DNA of 64,000 bases from Hymenobacter persicinus (GCF_004167665.1 NZ_SEWE01000005.1:62001-126000), one strand, 5' to 3'. Shown: positions 8,324-16,295, numbered from the stretch's first letter. Numbers and translations: made by a program. The notes: generated from the sequence alone by a model not told the origin.

Positions 8324-9388
8324 CTAGTTTTTGCGCAGCGTGAAGGGCACCGGAGTCAGCATGCGCCCCAGCTTCTGAAAAAACGTGAGCTGCTCGGTGC
8401 TGGCATCCACGACGTAGGCCGGAAACTCGGTTGGGCTGGCAATGGGCTTGTAGACCCGGATGTAGTCCACGTCGAGGTGGGCCGACTCGGTGTACCAAGA
8501 CCACATCTGCAGGGACAGAATCACGGCCGTGGGGCAGCGGTTGTACTTGCGCATGATGTCGGCGTCGTTGAAGGTGACAATCTTGTCGTCGTCGAAGAAA
8601 AACGAAATTTCAGTGGGCGTCCAGACGCAGGTGTAGGTGTGAAAGTCGTCGGCCAGGTCGCGGCTGCCGTGCTTTTCCACCCAGGTATTCTCACCCCGGT
8701 GGGGCTTGTAGGTATCGGCTTCGTCGTCGTAGCCGACCCCGAAAATCCGGCTGGTGTTGTACTCAAAGTCCCGCCCTTCATAGATGTTGACCTGCAGGCC
8801 CGTGGGCCAGGAGCCCGAGTGCGGAGGCTCGCCCCAGAGCCAGAAGGCGGGAAACGTGGGCTTCTTGTCTACCCGCATCCGGGCCTGAAAGATGCCGTAC
8901 AGAAAGCCCCGCGACGAGCCGCCGGGGTTGTCATTGGGCGTGCAGGGCGTATCGAACACCGGGCCGGCCACCCCGCGCTTGGTCATCAGCAGTCCCGAGC
9001 GGAACTTGGCAATGCGGGGCGTGCGGGTGGAATCGGCATGGTCGGGATACACCGAGCGGTTGTTGTAGTCACTTTCGGTGGAGTCGATCCGAATGGCCTT
9101 CAGGCGCAGGTAGCGCACGGCGCCTTCCTGCCGCAGCTCGTAGTTGGCCCAGTTGTTTGTCGTCGGGTCGGGGTAATACTCGCCGCCGCCCGCGCTGGCA
9201 TCCTCGGCGTCGCCGGTGAACTGCCACTTGTCGGATAGCTGCGAGGGGTGCGAAATGGTATCAAAGCTTTCCTCCAGCACCAGCTTATAGTCTTTCAGCA
9301 GCTCGCTCTGGGGCTTGAGCTTGTTTTGGGCGGCCGCCGGCCGGTACCCGCCCAGCAGCAGCAGAATCAGCGCCACCTGTACTTTCAT
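8324..9388 (-). CDS. Secreted GH16-family protein with altered catalytic motif
   Basis: A 354-aa exported protein (signal peptide ending at AAAQ, residue 21) with the GH16 concanavalin-like fold: LEESFDTI, WQFTGDAEDA, FWLWGEPPHSGSWPTG, CVWTPTEISFFFDDD and VDYIRVYK are all typical positions. In GH16 hydrolases a Glu-x-Asp-x-x-Glu motif follows the WP turn and supplies nucleophile and acid/base. Here the aligned residues are Gln199, Asn201 and Glu204 (LQVNIYEG), so only the acid/base Glu is kept. The codons are unambiguous. It may bind rather than cleave a glycan. It lies 56 bp upstream of the glycosyltransferase on the same strand. Confidence 0.85.
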   Translation of the reverse strand: MKVQVALILLLLGGYRPAAAQNKLKPQSELLKDYKLVLEESFDTISHPSQLSDKWQFTGDAEDASAGGGEYYPDPTTNNWANYELRQEGAVRYLRLKAIRIDSTESDYNNRSVYPDHADSTRTPRIAKFRSGLLMTKRGVAGPVFDTPCTPNDNPGGSSRGFLYGIFQARMRVDKKPTFPAFWLWGEPPHSGSWPTGLQVNIYEGRDFEYNTSRIFGVGYDDEADTYKPHRGENTWVEKHGSRDLADDFHTYTCVWTPTEISFFFDDDKIVTFNDADIMRKYNRCPTAVILSLQMWSWYTESAHLDVDYIRVYKPIASPTEFPAYVVDASTEQLTFFQKLGRMLTPVPFTLRKN

Positions 9389-9552
9389 ACTTCACTCGTT
9401 ACGTAACTGCGGCCACCAAACCGGCCGGCTTTAGGTGTACGGCCGCCGGCCTTCCACCGCCGGACCACGCTGCAAGATTAGCTATCCGCCGCTGGTTTTC
9501 CACCTGGGTCAACTTGCCAACGAGCCGGCCGCCGGTTTCGCGTGCGCCTTGG

Positions 9553-9981
9553 CTAGAGCCGGGCCCCGTCGTTTACCACGAACGACTTGAGCAGGTACAG
9601 CATTTCCTCATCGATGGCGGGCAGGTGGGCATCCAGGAAGCGGGAGCGGTACGGGTCAATGTAGCCGGTGAGGCGGGCAAAGTCGGGCCCCGACAGCGTC
9701 TGAAAGCCCATGGACCAGTCCTGGAAGATGCGGCTCTGAATCGGGCCGTCCGAGAGCGTCTCCACGTGGGTGTGGCGCGAATCGAGCTGGATGCGGCCGT
9801 AGATCAGCTGCACGGCTTCCCGAGGGCCTTCCAGCACCTGCAGAAAGCTGCCGTTGCCGTAGAGCAGCAGCCCGGTGATGTGCAGGCGCAGGTTGTTGGC
9901 GCGCGACTGCACCAGCAAAGCCTTCAGGTCGGCAAGCGTGGGCTGCCCCACGGCGCAGCTTTGGTAGACGATATGGTGCAT
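9553..9981 (-). CDS. BLUF-domain blue-light sensor
   Basis: A 142-aa single-domain BLUF protein that would bind FAD noncovalently. Visible landmarks are the N-terminal Tyr6 in HHIVYQS, an Asn pair in RANNLRLHITGLLLY, the flavin-contacting Gln in GSFLQVLEG and a Trp in QDWSMGF. No output domain is fused, so signalling would need a partner protein. It is divergently placed from the NmrA-like gene 271 bp away. The family assignment is firm; the pathway it controls is unknown. Confidence 0.93.
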   Translation of the reverse strand: MHHIVYQSCAVGQPTLADLKALLVQSRANNLRLHITGLLLYGNGSFLQVLEGPREAVQLIYGRIQLDSRHTHVETLSDGPIQSRIFQDWSMGFQTLSGPDFARLTGYIDPYRSRFLDAHLPAIDEEMLYLLKSFVVNDGARL

Positions 9982-10252
9982 GGCAGAATCGGAACGGCGC
10001 GCCGCCGGAAAAGCAGCCTGCCGGCCCGCGGCAACGACGGCAAGTGGCGCTTAAGAATCCTAAAATACCCACTCCGGTTTGCGAAGTCAAGCTAAACCAT
10101 AGCGGCGGCGCAGGCCGGACTTTGCGCCCGGGCCACAACCTTCGCGCGGCCCGGCGGGTATTACCGCTCGGCAGCAGCGCCGGGGCGCTTCCAGTATCCT
10201 CGCTTTTTCCGGGGGCCTGCTGCCGCCCCACACGCCTGTTTTTCCTCCGCCT

Positions 10253-11206
10253 ATGACTCCGGCTTCCGCAGCATCGCTTTCCGCCTCCCCTTCCCAGCCA
10301 GCCGCCGCGCCGGGCTTCATCGTGCTGGCCGGGGCTACCGGCGCCCTCGGGCTGCTGATTGCCCACCACCTGCGCCAGCGCGGGGCTTCCGTGCGCGCCC
10401 TGGTCCGGCCGGCGGCTCTGGCGTCGGCCGAAGCGGAGTCGCTGCGCCTGCAGGGAGTTGAAGTCGTGGCCGTGGATTACCAGCGCGCAGCCGACCTGAC
10501 CCGGGTATGCCAGGGCGCCGCCTGCGTGGTGTCGGCCTTGTCGGGGCTGCGGGACGTGATTGTGGACGCCCAGTCAAGCCTGCTCGACGCGGCCGTGGCC
10601 GCCGGGGTGCCCCGCTTTATTCCCTCCGACTTCTCGGCCGACTTCACCCGCCTGCCCGAGGGCTCCAACCGCAATTTCGACCTGCGCCGGGAGTTTGCCC
10701 GCCGCCTCGATAAGGCTCCTATTCAGGCCACGTCCATTCTCAACGGCATGTTCACGGACCTGCTCACGGGGCAGGCGCCGGTGGTGCTGCAAGGGCCGCG
10801 GCGCATCCTGTACTGGGGCAGCCCCGACCAGCCCCTGGACTTCACCACGATGGTCAACACGGCCGAGTACACCGCCGCCGCCGCCCTCGACCCGAGCACG
10901 CCCCGCTACCTGCGCGTAGCCGGCGAGACAGCTACCATCCGGGACCTGCAAGCGGCGGCCCAACAGGCCACCGGCAAGCCCTTCAAGCTTTTCCGCGCCG
11001 GCGGCCTGGGGCTGCTGGCCACGATGATCAAGGTCACCAAGACGCTCATGCCGGCCCAAGACGAGGTGTTTCCGCCCTGGCAGGGCATGCAGTACCTGCA
11101 CAACATGCTCAGCGGCCAGGCCAAGCTCGCCGAGCCCCTCGACAACGCCCGCTACCCCGACATCCGCTGGACGCCGGTGCGGGAGGTGCTGGCCGCCCAG
11201 CAGTAA
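10253..11206 (+). CDS. NmrA-like NAD(P)-binding reductase
   Basis: A 317-aa atypical SDR with the N-terminal dinucleotide loop GATGALG (27-33), RALVRP at the end of strand 2, and DVIVDAQSSLLDAAVAAGVPRFIPSDF typical of isoflavone-reductase/NmrA proteins. An alanine/proline-rich stretch of about 20 residues precedes the first strand. Members either reduce small aromatic or quinone substrates or act as redox-sensing regulators. The neighbour is a BLUF photoreceptor transcribed the other way, which hints at, but does not prove, light-linked expression. Confidence 0.85.
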   Translation: MTPASAASLSASPSQPAAAPGFIVLAGATGALGLLIAHHLRQRGASVRALVRPAALASAEAESLRLQGVEVVAVDYQRAADLTRVCQGAACVVSALSGLRDVIVDAQSSLLDAAVAAGVPRFIPSDFSADFTRLPEGSNRNFDLRREFARRLDKAPIQATSILNGMFTDLLTGQAPVVLQGPRRILYWGSPDQPLDFTTMVNTAEYTAAAALDPSTPRYLRVAGETATIRDLQAAAQQATGKPFKLFRAGGLGLLATMIKVTKTLMPAQDEVFPPWQGMQYLHNMLSGQAKLAEPLDNARYPDIRWTPVREVLAAQQ

Positions 11207-11283
11207 CCCTACGGGAAGCATCTGCCGCACCCCGCGCTACGCAGCCCGGGCAGCGCCGAGTAGCAGAAGTGCCGCCTGGTTTT

Positions 11284-11291
11284 TATGTTTA
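11284..11291 (+). promoter_or_regulatory. -7-like box four bases before the 11296 ATG
   Basis: TATGTTTA fits TAnnTTTG with one mismatch and ends four bases before the ATG, the geometry expected for a leaderless transcript. There is no obvious -33 element. Confidence 0.3.
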
Positions 11292-11295
11292 GCGC

Positions 11296-12357
11296 ATGAA
11301 AAACGGTACTCTCCTCCCGGCCCTGCTACTCGCCGGCCTGCTGGCGCTTTCCCCCGGCGCCTTTGCCCAATCCAAGGCCAAGCCTCCCGTGAAAGCCCCG
11401 GCTCCCGCGGCGGCCGTTGCCTGGCGGGGGCGGCTGGTGTACGCGCACAGCGGGGACGTCAATCAGTACGAGTTTGCCACCAAGGCCGACCGGCTGCTGC
11501 TGCAAAAGGGGCTCGAGCCCTTTGCCGCGGCCGACGGCGACATCTACTACCTCAACGACGCGTTTCCGAAGGGCAAGTACCTGATCCGCAAAAGCAACCC
11601 CAGCGCCACGCAGTTTCGCAACGTGCTGGACATGTCGAGCGAAAACCCCGACTACAAGCAGGCCCTGGAAGACTACAGCGTGATTCGCGGCACGGGCATT
11701 TCCGCCATTCTCAGCAGCCTGCACGATCCGCGCGTGTCGCCCGACGGCAAGTACCTGGCCGTGACGGTGCTGGGCTACCAGGGGCAGGCCTTCCCTACCA
11801 ACTGCGTGGCCGTCTTCGACCGGGCCACGGGCAAGCTGGTCAAGCAGTTCGACAACAAGTACTACGGCACCTGGCTGCCCGACGGCCGCCTGCTGATGAG
11901 CGGGACTTACAAAGTGGGCAGCACCGACGGCGGCCTGTACACTTCCCCCCAACCCGGCATCTTTCTCACCGAGGCGGACCTGACCGCGCCCCGGCGCATC
12001 GACCCCGAACTCGACGACCCGGCGCCCTACCACGCTACGCCCAGCCCCGACGGCCGGCGCGTGGCCTTTATTCTCAACAACCACCTCTGGGTGATGAACC
12101 TGGATGGCAGCGGCCTGCAGCAGCTCACGGCCGTTGACCGCGACAACATCGAAACCTACCCCAGCTGGTCGCCCGACGGCAAGTACGTGGCCTGCTGGAC
12201 CTACAAGACCTTCGAGAAAAGCTACTTCACCGCCATTGCCGTGGTGCCCGCCGCGGCCCCGGCGCCCGTGGCCCTCACGGATCAGGCGCCCGTCTGGCCC
12301 CGCGACCCCAAGGGCTTCCGGATCAGCGGGGGCGCGGGGCAGTTTTCGTGGCGGTAG
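11296..12357 (+). CDS. Exported PD40/TolB-like beta-propeller protein
   Basis: A 353-aa protein with a signal peptide (cleavage near GAFAQ, residue 25). It contains at least three PD40-type blades marked by SPDGKYLAVT (about residue 152), SPDGRRVAFI with HLWVMNLDGSGLQQLT (about 251-276) and SPDGKYVACW (about 294). These repeats are found in TolB and in many Bacteroidota periplasmic proteins that scaffold protein contacts. It is too short to be TolB itself and lacks the TolB N-terminal domain, so a specific role is not assigned. Confidence 0.82.
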   Translation: MKNGTLLPALLLAGLLALSPGAFAQSKAKPPVKAPAPAAAVAWRGRLVYAHSGDVNQYEFATKADRLLLQKGLEPFAAADGDIYYLNDAFPKGKYLIRKSNPSATQFRNVLDMSSENPDYKQALEDYSVIRGTGISAILSSLHDPRVSPDGKYLAVTVLGYQGQAFPTNCVAVFDRATGKLVKQFDNKYYGTWLPDGRLLMSGTYKVGSTDGGLYTSPQPGIFLTEADLTAPRRIDPELDDPAPYHATPSPDGRRVAFILNNHLWVMNLDGSGLQQLTAVDRDNIETYPSWSPDGKYVACWTYKTFEKSYFTAIAVVPAAAPAPVALTDQAPVWPRDPKGFRISGGAGQFSWR

Positions 12358-12410
12358 CAAAGGCTGCATGCTGACGGCGTACGCCGGGAAGAGACCCGGC
12401 CCGGTCAAAC

Positions 12411-12448
12411 GGAAAAGCGCCGTACGGATTTCTCGGGCGGCGCTTTCC
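12411..12448. terminator. Hairpin between convergent genes
   Basis: Arms ggaaaagcgccg (12411-12422) and cggcgctttcc (12438-12448) pair with one bulge. The position between the ends of the PD40 gene and the GNAT gene suits a bidirectional terminator, although the U-tract is short. Confidence 0.5.
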
Positions 12449-12459
12449 AGGTTGGTAAG

Positions 12460-12780
12460 TTAAGCCGGCCGAAACCAGCGCTGGTACGCCGGGGCCACCA
12501 GGCGCTGCCACTCGGGATGGCGCTTGAGGTAGCTGGTCACGAACGGGCACAGCGGAATCAGCAGGCGCTGCCGCCGCTCCACCTCGGCCAGCACCTTTTC
12601 TACCAGGGCCGAGCCCACCCCCTGCCCTTCCAGCTGGGCCGGCACCTCGGTGTGAAACAAGGCCAGGCCCTCCTCCCTATCGCCGTACTCCATGTAGGCG
12701 GTGCTGTGATTGACGGTCAGCTCGAAGCGGTGGCCGCCGGCATTATCGACGAGGGGCAGATCCTGGAGTTCGGGTTTCAT
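12460..12780 (-). CDS. Small GNAT-like acetyltransferase (YidJ/COG2388 type)
   Basis: A 106-aa protein of the compact GNAT branch. It has the pattern FELTVNHSTAYMEY, LALFHTEVP, then QGVGSALVEKVL as the acetyl-CoA loop and PLCPFVTSYLKRHPEW, a well-known C-terminal signature of this branch. The ATG at 12780 begins MKPELQDLP; the longer frame upstream is a shadow of the reductase gene. Function is probably acetylation of a small amine or protein but no substrate is known. Confidence 0.88.
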   Translation of the reverse strand: MKPELQDLPLVDNAGGHRFELTVNHSTAYMEYGDREEGLALFHTEVPAQLEGQGVGSALVEKVLAEVERRQRLLIPLCPFVTSYLKRHPEWQRLVAPAYQRWFRPA

Positions 12781-12850
12781 AGGCGGACGGGGGTAGTTAG
12801 CGGCTAAAAGTAGGGCGGCTGGGCCAGTCTGCCGCTCCCGCCGAAGAAAA

Positions 12851-12892
12851 ACAAACAGCGCCGCCCCGGATAACCGGAGCGGCGCTGTTTGT
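12851..12892 (-). terminator. Intrinsic terminator of the reductase gene
   Basis: A perfect 14-bp stem (12851-12864 with 12879-12892, arm acaaacagcgccgc) with a 14-nt loop. On the minus strand it runs into a T-rich tail (gtttgtttttc). It lies 28 bp past the stop of the gene at 12921-13649. Confidence 0.8.
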
Positions 12893-12920
12893 TTGGAGCC
12901 GGAAGCTACCAGCGGGCGGC

Positions 12921-13649
12921 CTACTTCAGCTTGATGCCCTGGTCGGCCATGGCCTGCTCGGTCTTGGCGTGGTTGGCCTTGAACTCGGCGTGCTGGGCCT
13001 CGGTGCGCTCGGTGCCGAGGCTGGCCAGGTGCTTGCGCAGCTTGTCGGCGGGCATGTCGGCGCCGTAGGAAGGCGTGCCGGGCTGCTGCCGCCACGACTC
13101 GTGCAGGGTGCCGTCGTCCACGGCGTCGAAGCCGAGCTCGTCTACCAGCTGCATGACTTTCTGCTTGGCGGCGGCATCATCACTCGCCACGGGCAGGCTG
13201 ATGCGGCCGGGGGTGCCGGCGGGCACGCCCTTGTTCTGGAGGTGGTCGGCGTAGATGTTGTTGAACACCTTCACCACCGGCCGGCCCAGGTGCTGCTGCA
13301 CCCACTCGCTTTCGGTGAGGCTGCCGGTTTCCAGCTCCGCAATCTTACCGTCGCGCAGCATGGGGTAGTAGTTGCTGGTGTCGATGATGGGCGTCTCGCG
13401 GGGCACGCCGGCCAGCAGATCCTTGGGCAGGTCGGGAATGTTCTTGAGCGGGATGGTCACCACAATGAGGTCGGTGCCGTGCTGGGCGGCTTCCTCGGCC
13501 GTTACGGCTTTGGCGCCCGTCTTCTGCTCCACGTCTTTGAGGGTTTCGGGCCCGCGGGAGTTGGCAATGTAAACCTGGTGGCCGAGGTGGGTGAGCCGTA
13601 CGGCGAGGGCGCTGCCGATGTGGCCGGCGCCGATGATTCCGATGTTCAT
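12921..13649 (-). CDS. F420/NADP-type oxidoreductase (NpdG/ProC-like fold)
   Basis: A 242-aa NADP-binding protein. The N-terminus MNIGIIGAGHIGSALA with IANSRGPETL matches the NADPH-dependent F420 reductase and coenzyme-binding domain family, with VVTIPLKNI and VVKVFNNIYADHL later. The organism shows no sign of F420 synthesis here, and many Bacteroidota homologues simply reduce small metabolites, so F420 use is doubtful. ATG 13649 starts the Rossmann strand directly. It ends at a strong terminator. Confidence 0.85.
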   Translation of the reverse strand: MNIGIIGAGHIGSALAVRLTHLGHQVYIANSRGPETLKDVEQKTGAKAVTAEEAAQHGTDLIVVTIPLKNIPDLPKDLLAGVPRETPIIDTSNYYPMLRDGKIAELETGSLTESEWVQQHLGRPVVKVFNNIYADHLQNKGVPAGTPGRISLPVASDDAAAKQKVMQLVDELGFDAVDDGTLHESWRQQPGTPSYGADMPADKLRKHLASLGTERTEAQHAEFKANHAKTEQAMADQGIKLK

Positions 13650-13798
13650 GGGTTGTGTGGTTTGGGTTGGGCGCCGGCGAGGTGCCGACGTAGGGAGGAT
13701 AAACAGCGGAAGCGGGCGTTTTGCTTTTTTGGCAGGCGACAAAAGCATGCCCACCTCCCGCAAAAAGCATCTCTACGCACTGCGCCTCCCCTTTTTAC

Positions 13799-13948
13799 GT
13801 CATGCTGAGCGGAGTCGAAGCATCTCTCCCGCTTCGTTGGGTTACAATTGTTATCCTGAGCAGAGCGAAGGACCTTCTGCCAGTTGAACGCTCATCGTTG
13901 CTGCGACTCATGCAACGGGATAAGGCCCTTCGCACGCTCAGGATGACA
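13799..13948. repeat. Dispersed palindromic repeat elements
   Basis: Two related pieces lie end to end in a 507-bp gene-free stretch (13650-14156). First is a half element, catgctgagcggagtcgaag (13801-13820) running into catctct. Second is an inverted pair: atcctgagcagagcgaagg (13853-13871) against cccttcgcacgctcaggat (13926-13944), with a loop of about 54 nt. The second type recurs at 31488-31586, so it is a genome-dispersed element. I see nothing else in this intergenic stretch. Confidence 0.8.
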
Positions 13949-14156
13949 GCTACTTTGGCAACGTCAGCCCGCGAGATTCCCCGGCAAGCTCGGGCTGACG
14001 TTCTGGGTTTCGAAATGCCGCGTTGATGGCGAGGCAGTCAGGAATAGGCGGGGCCTCACACGCAAGTGCCCGGCCTCCGCAGATGGGAAGCCGGGCACGG
14101 CAGGTTGCAAGAGGATAGGCAAACGAAGAATAGCGGGCGACGCGGGCGGCAGCGGC

Positions 14157-14873
14157 TTAATTCAGGGAAGGCTTGGGCGCGGGCACCACAGGCTTGGCGG
14201 CCCCCGCGGGCTGGTGCTGGTTGAAGTACTTGCGGTCGAAGTAGGTCAGGGCTTCGGCGGGGTGCTCGTCGAAAAGCAGGCCCAGCTGGCGGGCGTTGCG
14301 GGAGAGCTGGCGGGTGAGCAGGTCCCGCTCGGCGTGGGAGCCCACCCGGGCGTCGGCCTGCTGCTTTTTCTGGCCGCTCTGGGTGGTGAGGGCCGCCAGC
14401 AGCGCGTCGCGGTGCTGGGCGTAGGTCTGTTTGAACTCGGCCTCGAACTTGCTGCCCAGCTCCGTGAGAGCCGTATCGAAGCGCTCCAGCAGGCCCGGCC
14501 AGGCGGTATGAGCAGCCCGGTAGTACTCGTCGGCCCCGCCGGGATAAAAGCGCAGGCGCTGGGCTTTGTCGCGGAGCTTGTAGTCGATGTAGTCACGGCC
14601 TTCGCCGGCCAGCCACTGCACGAGGTTGTCTTTGGCCGCCCCCAGCGTGAGGGTGGCGCTCTTGCCGGCGCTCCGGGCCGTGCCCGCCTGACTACGCTGT
14701 CCGAAGTAGGCTTCGTAACGTGCCTCGGTGGCCGAAATCAGGGCCGCAAACCGATCCTGGCCGTTGCCCTGGCGCAGCCGCTCCAGATGGTCGCGGGTGC
14801 CCGCCTCCAGCTCCTCAAAGCTGATAACGTCGTCGGCGAACCAGTCGCCAAAAATCTTGTCAAATGATAACAT
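14157..14873 (-). CDS. Hypothetical protein, helical and charged
   Basis: A 238-aa protein I do not recognise. It has no signal peptide or membrane segment, is rich in Ala, Arg, Gln and Glu, and should be mostly helical; the last 20 residues are Pro/Ala-rich (AAKPVVPAPKP). Its codon use matches the host despite the AT-rich DNA just upstream. A 10-bp inverted repeat (aaaatggtag at 14874-14883, ctaccatttt at 14911-14920) abuts the start codon and could be an operator or hairpin in the leader. The neighbours are repeats rather than genes of a pathway. Confidence 0.72.
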   Translation of the reverse strand: MLSFDKIFGDWFADDVISFEELEAGTRDHLERLRQGNGQDRFAALISATEARYEAYFGQRSQAGTARSAGKSATLTLGAAKDNLVQWLAGEGRDYIDYKLRDKAQRLRFYPGGADEYYRAAHTAWPGLLERFDTALTELGSKFEAEFKQTYAQHRDALLAALTTQSGQKKQQADARVGSHAERDLLTRQLSRNARQLGLLFDEHPAEALTYFDRKYFNQHQPAGAAKPVVPAPKPSLN

Positions 14874-14920
14874 AAAATGGTAGTTAGGTGAAAGTTAAAC
14901 CTTGTTCTAGCTACCATTTT
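14874..14920. promoter_or_regulatory. Inverted repeat at the start of the 238-aa gene
   Basis: aaaatggtag (14874-14883) and ctaccatttt (14911-14920) are perfect 10-bp inverted arms separated by 27 bp, immediately upstream of the ATG at 14873 (minus strand). It may be an operator or a 5' hairpin covering the start. Confidence 0.4.
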
Positions 14921-14962
14921 TATTCTATATATCCTACCGAGAAACTTCAACTTGCCCGCCAC

Positions 14963-15214
14963 AACTCTTTTTGGCCACCGGATTTTTCTCGAAGGCTTCC
15001 CAATAACTCTTTTTACCCTTCCTACCTTTTTCGGAACCCTCCCAAGAGTTCTTTTTTATACCCCTAAGTTTATCGGAGGTATAACAAGAGTTCTGGTGGG
15101 TCAACCAAGAAACGTAGGGGCATAGAAAAGAAGTCTTTGGGGCCACCCGAAGTTTTTCGGTGGGCTAACCAGAGTTTTTGTAGGGGCCGATGTTTTCGAA
15201 AAAATAGTGCGGTT
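14963..15214. repeat. Degenerate 42-bp tandem array (six units)
   Basis: Unit starts at 14963, 15005, 15047, 15089, 15131 and 15173 are each exactly 42 bp apart. Each begins with a form of aactctttt or agttctttt, and units 1, 2, 3, 5 and 6 have a central ttt(t)tcgga-like core. Unit 5 contains the dyad ccacccgaa/ttcggtgg. The units are highly diverged but keep length perfectly. The segment is AT-richer than its surroundings and lies between the 238-aa gene and the RAYT unit. No gene is called in it. Confidence 0.75.
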
Positions 15215-15233
15215 AACTTACCCCGCTCGTCCT

Positions 15234-15361
15234 GCTAGCGCGCGTCTCTGACGCGTGCTCCCCGGTTTCGCGTCTGCGACGCGTCCGTGTGTGCCAATAG
15301 CCCGGTAGATTTGCGTCAGAGACGCGAGACCGGTGGGCACGCGTCGCAGACGCGCGCCAGC
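15234..15361. repeat. Left REP pair (BIME) of the RAYT unit
   Basis: Two palindromic elements point toward each other. Element A (15234-15283) begins GCTAGCGCGCGTCTCTGACG and continues through a GCTCCCCGG linker to a second palindrome CGTCTGCGACG. Element B lies on the minus strand (15361 down to 15311), beginning GCTGGCGCGCGTC with a GCCCACCGG linker. Each element is therefore two small palindromes joined by a spacer. A 27-bp spacer separates A from B. Confidence 0.88.
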
Positions 15362-15416
15362 AGCGCGCCAACAGTGGACCAGCGCGCTAGTATTGCTGGC
15401 AATAAATAGCAGGCCG

Positions 15417-15965
15417 CTAGTCCAGAAATTCAATCGGGAGTAACCCAGCCTGGCCGGCGTAATTGGCGGCCGAACTGTAGAGATAGTGCTCCGGTGCAGC
15501 CACCGTCAGGTCGGCAACGGGATTATGGTGGATGTATTCAAGTTTTTGCCGGGCAAAGGCCGGGGTGAGCAGCTGCACAGCGTGGCTGCCATCCTGCCAC
15601 AGCTTGTAGTCCTGTACGCGCCGGGTGCGGGCGGCATGAAAAGCAAAGCGGTGGAGCAGCCACTCGCGGCGGCTTTCGGGCTCGTACTGAATACGGTGCA
15701 GCAGCTTCCGGTTGGTGTGCTTTTTAAAGTCGCGCAGAAAGGCCGAGAGACTATGGCCCGCCGCGGCCCCGGCAATCAGGTGCAGGTGGCTGGGCATCAA
15801 ACACCACGCGTAGAGCACTAACCCTTTCTGCTGCTGGCAATAGCGCAGACTGTCGACAATGACGGTTTTGTAGCTACCCCGCGTAAATAAGTCGACCCAG
15901 TCTACCACCGTCATGGTCAGAAAGTAAATGCCCTCCGGGTCGTGAGGGCGGTATTTGTCAGACAT
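15417..15965 (-). CDS. REP-associated tyrosine transposase (RAYT, Y1_Tnp)
   Basis: A 182-aa single-strand DNA transposase-like protein of the IS200/IS605-related Y1 group. The HUH motif is HLHLI in CLMPSHLHLIAG, followed by the helix SAFLRDFKKHTNRKLL; the catalytic Tyr is probably in KLEYIHHNP. Such proteins process REP palindromes but normally do not move as an IS. Here REP pairs flank the gene on both sides as mirror images (15234-15361 and 15997-16133), as expected of a REPtron. ATG 15965 was chosen; a GTG two codons upstream is possible. The gene has host-like base composition. Confidence 0.92.
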   Translation of the reverse strand: MSDKYRPHDPEGIYFLTMTVVDWVDLFTRGSYKTVIVDSLRYCQQQKGLVLYAWCLMPSHLHLIAGAAAGHSLSAFLRDFKKHTNRKLLHRIQYEPESRREWLLHRFAFHAARTRRVQDYKLWQDGSHAVQLLTPAFARQKLEYIHHNPVADLTVAAPEHYLYSSAANYAGQAGLLPIEFLD

Positions 15966-15996
15966 AAGCACAGAATAAATAAAGAATATATAAGCA

Positions 15997-16133
15997 GCTG
16001 GCGCGCGTCAGCGACGCGTGCCCACCGGTTTCGCGTCTCTGACGCGCCCGCCTGCGCAAGATGAACAGATGGCGTGGCTGATTCGCGTCGCAGACGCGGT
16101 ACCGGGGAGCACGCGTCAGAGACGCGCGCTAGC
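15997..16133. repeat. Right REP pair (BIME) of the RAYT unit
   Basis: Element B is on the plus strand at 15997-16046, beginning GCTGGCGCGCGTC with linker GCCCACCGG. Element A is on the minus strand from 16133 to 16084, matching the left copy at 48 of 50 positions by eye. The order A-B-RAYT-B-A makes the whole 900-bp segment an inverted repeat. The 37-bp spacer between the elements differs from the left one. Confidence 0.88.
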
Positions 16134-16249
16134 GGGGCGCGTTGATTAGCATGAAATTGATATATTTAGGCTGGATCTTCATCATCAGCAACCACGTCAT
16201 ATTTTCAACTGATGCGGTAAGACTGCCAATTATGGCGCCGGTTGCGCTG

Positions 16250-16295
16250 AAAGGAAAAGCGCCGCCCAGGTTTCGCTGAGCGGCGCTTTTCCTTT
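16250..16295. terminator. Strong hairpin terminator
   Basis: A perfect 16-bp stem: aaaggaaaagcgccgc (16250-16265) with gcggcgcttttccttt (16280-16295), 14-nt loop. It carries A/T-rich outer arms and can serve either strand. The likely client is the DUF3592-like remnant on the minus strand. A fragment of REP sequence (tctctgacgcgg) follows at 16298-16309. The rest of 16134-16376 holds no gene I can support. Confidence 0.75.

Noticed and set aside
14934..15146. 70-codon minus-strand frame reading the 42-bp array
   Set aside because: The repetitive peptide is explained by the array being a multiple of three; no start context or homologue that I recognise. Kept only as an observation in the array finding.
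14963..15214. 42-bp array as a CRISPR
   Set aside because: Units are contiguous diverged copies, not identical repeats with unique spacers, and no cas gene is present.
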